NCBI GenBank assembly: GCA_002416285.1
Contig: DICM01000002.1
Location: 4,325 to 68,324, forward strand
DNA: 64,000 bases
Direction: 5' to 3'
Source of the DNA: Caryophanales bacterium UBA5026
GTDB lineage: Bacteria > Bacillota_I > Bacilli_A > RF39 > UBA660
Shown here: piece after piece, positions 60,830 to 64,000 of the stretch
How the letters are laid out: every line of letters starts with the position of its first letter
How positions within the stretch are numbered: the stretch's first letter is position 1
Program-made: the position numbers and the translations under genes
The notes under the pieces: generated by a model
Seen by the model: only the letters and a program-made list of their open reading frames with translations
Told to the model about the DNA's origin: nothing
The model's database searches: none

Positions 60830-61957
60830 ATGATATATTTAGACTATTCAGCGACAACACCAGTTAGAAAAGAAGTATTAGAAAGTTTTGAAAAGACATG
60901 TTTAGAATATGTTGGAAACTCGAACTCTCTTCATTCTTTAGGTGTCGCATCTCATCAATTAGAGACCTCAGCAACAATTCAAATTGCAAATTTACTCGGT
61001 GTAAAACCAGAGGAAATCATTTATACAAGTGGTGCCAGTGAATCAAATAATCTTGCAATAAAAGGAATTGCAATGCAATATCAAAATAGAGGAAAACATA
61101 TTATTACAACTAATTTAGAACATTCTTCCATTTATGGACCGTTCACTTATTTGCAAAAACAGGGATTTGAGATTTCCATTGTAGAAGCAAATGATGATGG
61201 TATTATCGATCTAAAAACATTGCAAAAAATGATCCGACCAGATACAATTTTAGTTAGTATCGCATCAGTCAACAGTGAAACAGGACTGAGACAACCAGTT
61301 GAGGAAATAGGGAAAATTTTAAAGCAATACGAAAAATGTTTCTTTCACGTGGATATTACACAAAGTTTAGGAAAAGTAGACGTCTCTCTTGAAAATATTG
61401 ATCTAGCAAGTTTCTCTGCTCATAAGTTTTATGGATTAAAAGGGATTGGTTGCCTAATTAAAAAGGAAAAAATAATAGTAGAACCACTGATTCATGGTGG
61501 AAAAAGTACAACACCTTTTCGCAGTGGAACCCCAGCTTTACCTTTGATTGTATCTTTAGCAAAAGCTCTCCGTTTAAGTTTAGAAGAAGAAACGGAAGCC
61601 CTTTTGAATATAAAAGAACTATGTCAAAAATTAATAACTAAATTATCGAAATATCCAGATGTTACAATCAATCATAATGAATATTGCATTCCACATATAT
61701 TAAATATCAGTACCTTATTAATAAAACCAGAAACAATGTTACATGCATTAGAAGAACATGATATTTTTATCTCTACACAGAGTGCATGTTCTAGTAATCA
61801 TAGTGAAAGTAGAGCTGTTCTTGAATTAACAAAAAACCATAGTTGTGCAGAACATAGTCTTAGAATCAGTTTATCTGGTTTTACAACTAATTCCGAAATT
61901 GATACCTTTTTAGAATGTTTTGATACCTGTTATCATAATTTAAAAATACGTTCATGA
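60830..61957 (+). CDS. Cysteine desulfurase (NifS/IscS family)
   Basis: 375 residues, PLP-dependent aminotransferase fold. YLDYSATTPVRKEVLESF, YTSGASESNNLAIKG, HSSIYGP, FHVDITQSLGKV, SFSAHKFYGLKGIGCL (PLP lysine) and STQSACSSNHSESRAVLEL (catalytic Cys loop) are diagnostic. It releases sulfur from cysteine for Fe-S clusters, thiamine or tRNA thiolation. RBS GGTGATTAT before ATG 60830; open upstream to 60806. It heads an operon with overlapping genes. Confidence 0.94.
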   Translation: MIYLDYSATTPVRKEVLESFEKTCLEYVGNSNSLHSLGVASHQLETSATIQIANLLGVKPEEIIYTSGASESNNLAIKGIAMQYQNRGKHIITTNLEHSSIYGPFTYLQKQGFEISIVEANDDGIIDLKTLQKMIRPDTILVSIASVNSETGLRQPVEEIGKILKQYEKCFFHVDITQSLGKVDVSLENIDLASFSAHKFYGLKGIGCLIKKEKIIVEPLIHGGKSTTPFRSGTPALPLIVSLAKALRLSLEEETEALLNIKELCQKLITKLSKYPDVTINHNEYCIPHILNISTLLIKPETMLHALEEHDIFISTQSACSSNHSESRAVLELTKNHSCAEHSLRISLSGFTTNSEIDTFLECFDTCYHNLKIRS

Positions 61958-62517
61958 AAAAGAATCAATTAGTAAAAGAGCAGTTGAATGTTGTTGAAGG
62001 AAAAACAATTACTGATTTAGATTTGGAATATGAAAATAATTGGTTTGATCATTGTGTATTTCAGAATGAAGGAAGTTTATCTTTTTATCAATGTAAATTC
62101 ATCGGATGTGATTTTTCCAATGGTCAATTTTCGAACAGTCATATGTTATTTTGTGAATTTGAAGAATGCCGTTTCTTAGGTACCGATCTATCAACAACAG
62201 GATTAAAAGATATCATCTTTAAAGATTGTACAATGCAATATATGAATTTGAATAATAGTATTTTAACAAGAGTAAACTTTAATAACTGTGATTTAAAGAA
62301 TGCCGCTTTAGAGGGAATTGAATTTAAAAAACTAGTCTTTGATGAGTGCAATTTAATAGATACAGAGTGGTTGGGAACAAAGATGTCTGGACTCGATGTT
62401 TCAACCTGTCAGGTATCTAATTTCTTCGCATCAGCAGAAGATCTATCAGGACTTATTATTGATGCTTCTCAGTCGCTAGAATTTATCGCATTTTTAAAAA
62501 TAAAAATAAAGGAGTGA
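61954..62517 (+). CDS. Pentapeptide-repeat protein
   Basis: 187 residues. The C-terminal three quarters are pentapeptide repeats of A(D/N)LXX type: FYQCKFIGCDFSNGQFSNSH, CEFEECRFLGTDLSTTGLKD, MNLNNSILTRVNFNNCDLKNAALEGIEFKK. The fold is a right-handed quadrilateral helix. Known members include Qnr proteins, but this one has no specific marker. It overlaps the desulfurase by 4 bp. Confidence 0.9.
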   Translation: MKKNQLVKEQLNVVEGKTITDLDLEYENNWFDHCVFQNEGSLSFYQCKFIGCDFSNGQFSNSHMLFCEFEECRFLGTDLSTTGLKDIIFKDCTMQYMNLNNSILTRVNFNNCDLKNAALEGIEFKKLVFDECNLIDTEWLGTKMSGLDVSTCQVSNFFASAEDLSGLIIDASQSLEFIAFLKIKIKE

Positions 62518-62521
62518 AATT

Positions 62522-62782
62522 ATGAAGTGTATTCGTATCAGTGCTGTATGGTGTCCGTCTTGTCTTGTGACTTATAAAAACTGGACTCTCGCTCAAGAAA
62601 GTTTTACTAATATTGAATTTGAAGAACAGGATTATGATTTTTTATCTGATGAAGAACAATTGGAAATAGGTGATTTATTACCAGTTTATATTTTGAAAGA
62701 TCATGACCATGTAGTCAGTATTTTAAAAGGAGAGAAGAGCAAAGATCAAATTGTTGCTTTTCTAAGTGAGGGGTCACGATGA
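62522..62782 (+). CDS. Small thioredoxin-like protein
   Basis: 86 residues: IRISAVWCPSCLVTYKNW has a C-P-S-C active site (Cys11/Cys14), LLPVYILKD supplies the cis-Pro. Cytosolic, no signal peptide. Four bases after the pentapeptide gene and 4-bp overlap with the next, so it is part of a redox operon. Confidence 0.87.
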   Translation: MKCIRISAVWCPSCLVTYKNWTLAQESFTNIEFEEQDYDFLSDEEQLEIGDLLPVYILKDHDHVVSILKGEKSKDQIVAFLSEGSR

Positions 62783-63918
62783 AAAAGTTTGTATTACCTA
62801 TTTTATTAATGCTTTTTCTTTTTCCTCTAAAAGCAGGTGCGACCACAATATCATTTTTCTATGGGGAAGGATGTCCACACTGTGCCAAGGAAAAAACATT
62901 TTTAAAAGAATTACAGGAAGAATATCCTGATATTAAAATTGATTATTATGAGACTTGGTACAATGAAGAGAACTCCGATTTATTAAAAAAAGTGAAGGAG
63001 AGTTTTTCGGAATATCATTCTTATGTTCCTTACACGGTTATTGGCAATAAGACATGGACAGGCTATCAAGAAACTGTCGAATCTGAAATTCGAAGTTATA
63101 TAAAAGCTTGTCAATATAAAGAGTGTACGGATATTGTCGAGAAAGTAAAAGAAACTGGGGAATCTGTAACCATCCAGCAGGACACTTCCCGTGAAACAGT
63201 AACCTTACCTGTATTTGGAACATTTAGTGTGAAAAAGGTAACCGTTCCGCTATTAGCTGTATTAATGGGATTCCTAGATGGATTTAATCCATGTGCAATG
63301 TGGGTATTATTATTTTTAATCAGCATGCTTCTTGGAATGAAGGATCGTAAGAAAATGTGGTTGTTAGGAAGTACTTTTATCGCTGGTTCTGGATTTATCT
63401 ATTTCTTATTTTTAACATCTTGGCTAAAACTTGCAACAACCGTGAATCAGTTAATTATTTTAAGAATCTGTTTAGGAGGGTTTGCCGCTCTATTTGGTAT
63501 TTATGAATTAGTTACCGCACTGCGTAAAAAAGAGGTTGGTTGTACCGTTACTAATCAAAAACAACGCAAAAAAATTATGGGGCTTATTAAAAGATATCTT
63601 CATGAACAAAGTTTTGTATTAGCTTGTATTGGAATCTTATTCGTATCATTCCTTGTTAATTTAATTGAATTTGCGTGTTCTGCCGGATTTCCTGTATTAT
63701 TTACACAAATATTGTCTATGCTAAATTTTAATCAAGCAGAATCATTAGGACTAATATTAATCTATATCCTATTTTATTTAATTGATGATATTATTGTATT
63801 TGTAATATCTATGAAGACATTAAAGGCATTTGGTATTTCTAACAAATGGCAAAAGTATACAAAATTAATAAGTGGAATTCTATTAATAGTTGTAGCGCTA
63901 TATCTGATTTTTCAATAA
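62779..63918 (+). CDS. Thioredoxin-CcdA/DsbD-like membrane protein
   Basis: 379 residues. Signal peptide (KKFVLPILLMLFLFPLKAGA), extracytoplasmic thioredoxin/glutaredoxin domain with G-C-P-H-C (Cys33/Cys36), then from residue 155 a membrane domain of six to seven helices resembling CcdA/DsbD-beta: GFLDGFNPCAMWVLLF and NLIEFACSAGFPVLF hold the two conserved cysteines. It passes electrons from cytosolic thioredoxin, likely the product of the gene before, to the outer domain. A terminator follows. Confidence 0.9.
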   Translation: MKKFVLPILLMLFLFPLKAGATTISFFYGEGCPHCAKEKTFLKELQEEYPDIKIDYYETWYNEENSDLLKKVKESFSEYHSYVPYTVIGNKTWTGYQETVESEIRSYIKACQYKECTDIVEKVKETGESVTIQQDTSRETVTLPVFGTFSVKKVTVPLLAVLMGFLDGFNPCAMWVLLFLISMLLGMKDRKKMWLLGSTFIAGSGFIYFLFLTSWLKLATTVNQLIILRICLGGFAALFGIYELVTALRKKEVGCTVTNQKQRKKIMGLIKRYLHEQSFVLACIGILFVSFLVNLIEFACSAGFPVLFTQILSMLNFNQAESLGLILIYILFYLIDDIIVFVISMKTLKAFGISNKWQKYTKLISGILLIVVALYLIFQ

Positions 63919-63925
63919 ATATAAT

Positions 63926-63957
63926 AAAAGCACTCTTTAAGGGATTGCTTTTTATTT
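63926..63957 (+). terminator. Terminator after redox operon
   Basis: AAAAGCA/TGCTTTT stem with further inner pairing and T-rich tail. Confidence 0.75.
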
Positions 63958-64000
63958 TGTCCCTTGTGAAAATAAATAATAAATGGTATCATAATAGTAG

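Overview
This is a 64 kb stretch of a very A+T-rich chromosome from a low-GC Gram-positive bacterium (Bacillota). Evidence for this: genes with strong Shine-Dalgarno sites, U-tract hairpin terminators, a phenylalanine T-box, an L21 leader, the order rplU-prp-rpmA-obgE with spoIVFA/spoIVFB-like genes just upstream, Prp-type processing of L27, and a MurT/GatD-like pair. TGA is used as a stop throughout, so it is not a code-4 mollicute. The gene mix (compact, many small membrane or secreted proteins, two divergent sporulation-type sigma factors, prepilin-like proteins) fits an uncultured gut lineage near Erysipelotrichales/RF39-like Bacilli. That placement is inference.

Layout. 1-2009: tail of a Nudix hydrolase, a small unknown gene and an acyltransferase. 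2337-13384: a surface-polysaccharide operon with a priming sugar-phosphate transferase, DUF4422 and family 2 glycosyltransferases, an EpsG/Wzy-type polymerase, UDP-galactopyranose mutase with a GlfT-like transferase (galactofuranose in the polymer), UDP-glucose dehydrogenase, a flippase and an LCP ligase. Then come tRNA-Asn and tRNA-Glu, two SigK/SigE-like sigma factors, a nitroreductase and a three-part fusion protein. 19133-23504: a T-box operon with a lipase-like hydrolase ahead of pheS-pheT. 23633-31808: an ATP-grasp-like protein, tRNA-Leu, a STAS-like protein, the divergent MurT/GatD pair, a P-type ATPase and YvcK.

31967-36775 is the accessory part. It holds small unknown genes, gene tails and a 2.0 kb island bounded by a 77/78-bp direct repeat that carries the 3' end and terminator of tRNA-Thr(CGU). 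The island encodes a secreted matrixin-like metalloprotease, a second secreted protein and a lipoprotein, and has a cluster of inverted repeats that may be an old transfer origin. 36893-42853 returns to housekeeping: TcdA, a DUF368 undecaprenyl-phosphate translocase, an AI-2E family exporter, a nucleotide kinase-like protein, a compact alanyl-tRNA synthetase, and tRNA-Val and tRNA-Thr. 42984-47896: a coiled-coil membrane protein, a GNAT pseudogene, a glycosyltransferase-methyltransferase fusion, a YfcE-like phosphoesterase and a carbohydrate-binding-domain surface protein.

47957-57952 is the cell-wall, translation and sporulation-type block. ftsW, a PASTA penicillin-binding protein and mraY lie on the minus strand; spoIVFA-like, spoIVFB-like, rplU, prp, rpmA, obgE and truB lie on the plus strand. 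Between rpmA and obgE sits a small accessory module: a 12-codon minigene, a catalytically degenerate CPBP protein and a 46-residue membrane peptide. 58083-60678: two prepilin-like proteins whose leader/membrane segments are almost identical in DNA while the rest differs. 60830-63918: an operon of cysteine desulfurase, pentapeptide-repeat protein, thioredoxin and a thioredoxin-CcdA-like membrane protein.

The most unusual items are the GatD homologue that lacks both catalytic residues and pairs with a MurT homologue with altered motifs; the minigene/CPBP/membrane-peptide module; the tRNA-Thr island; the in-frame fusion with a preserved internal ribosome-binding site at 18767-18782; the C-Ala-less alanyl-tRNA synthetase; and the lipase gene under the Phe T-box.
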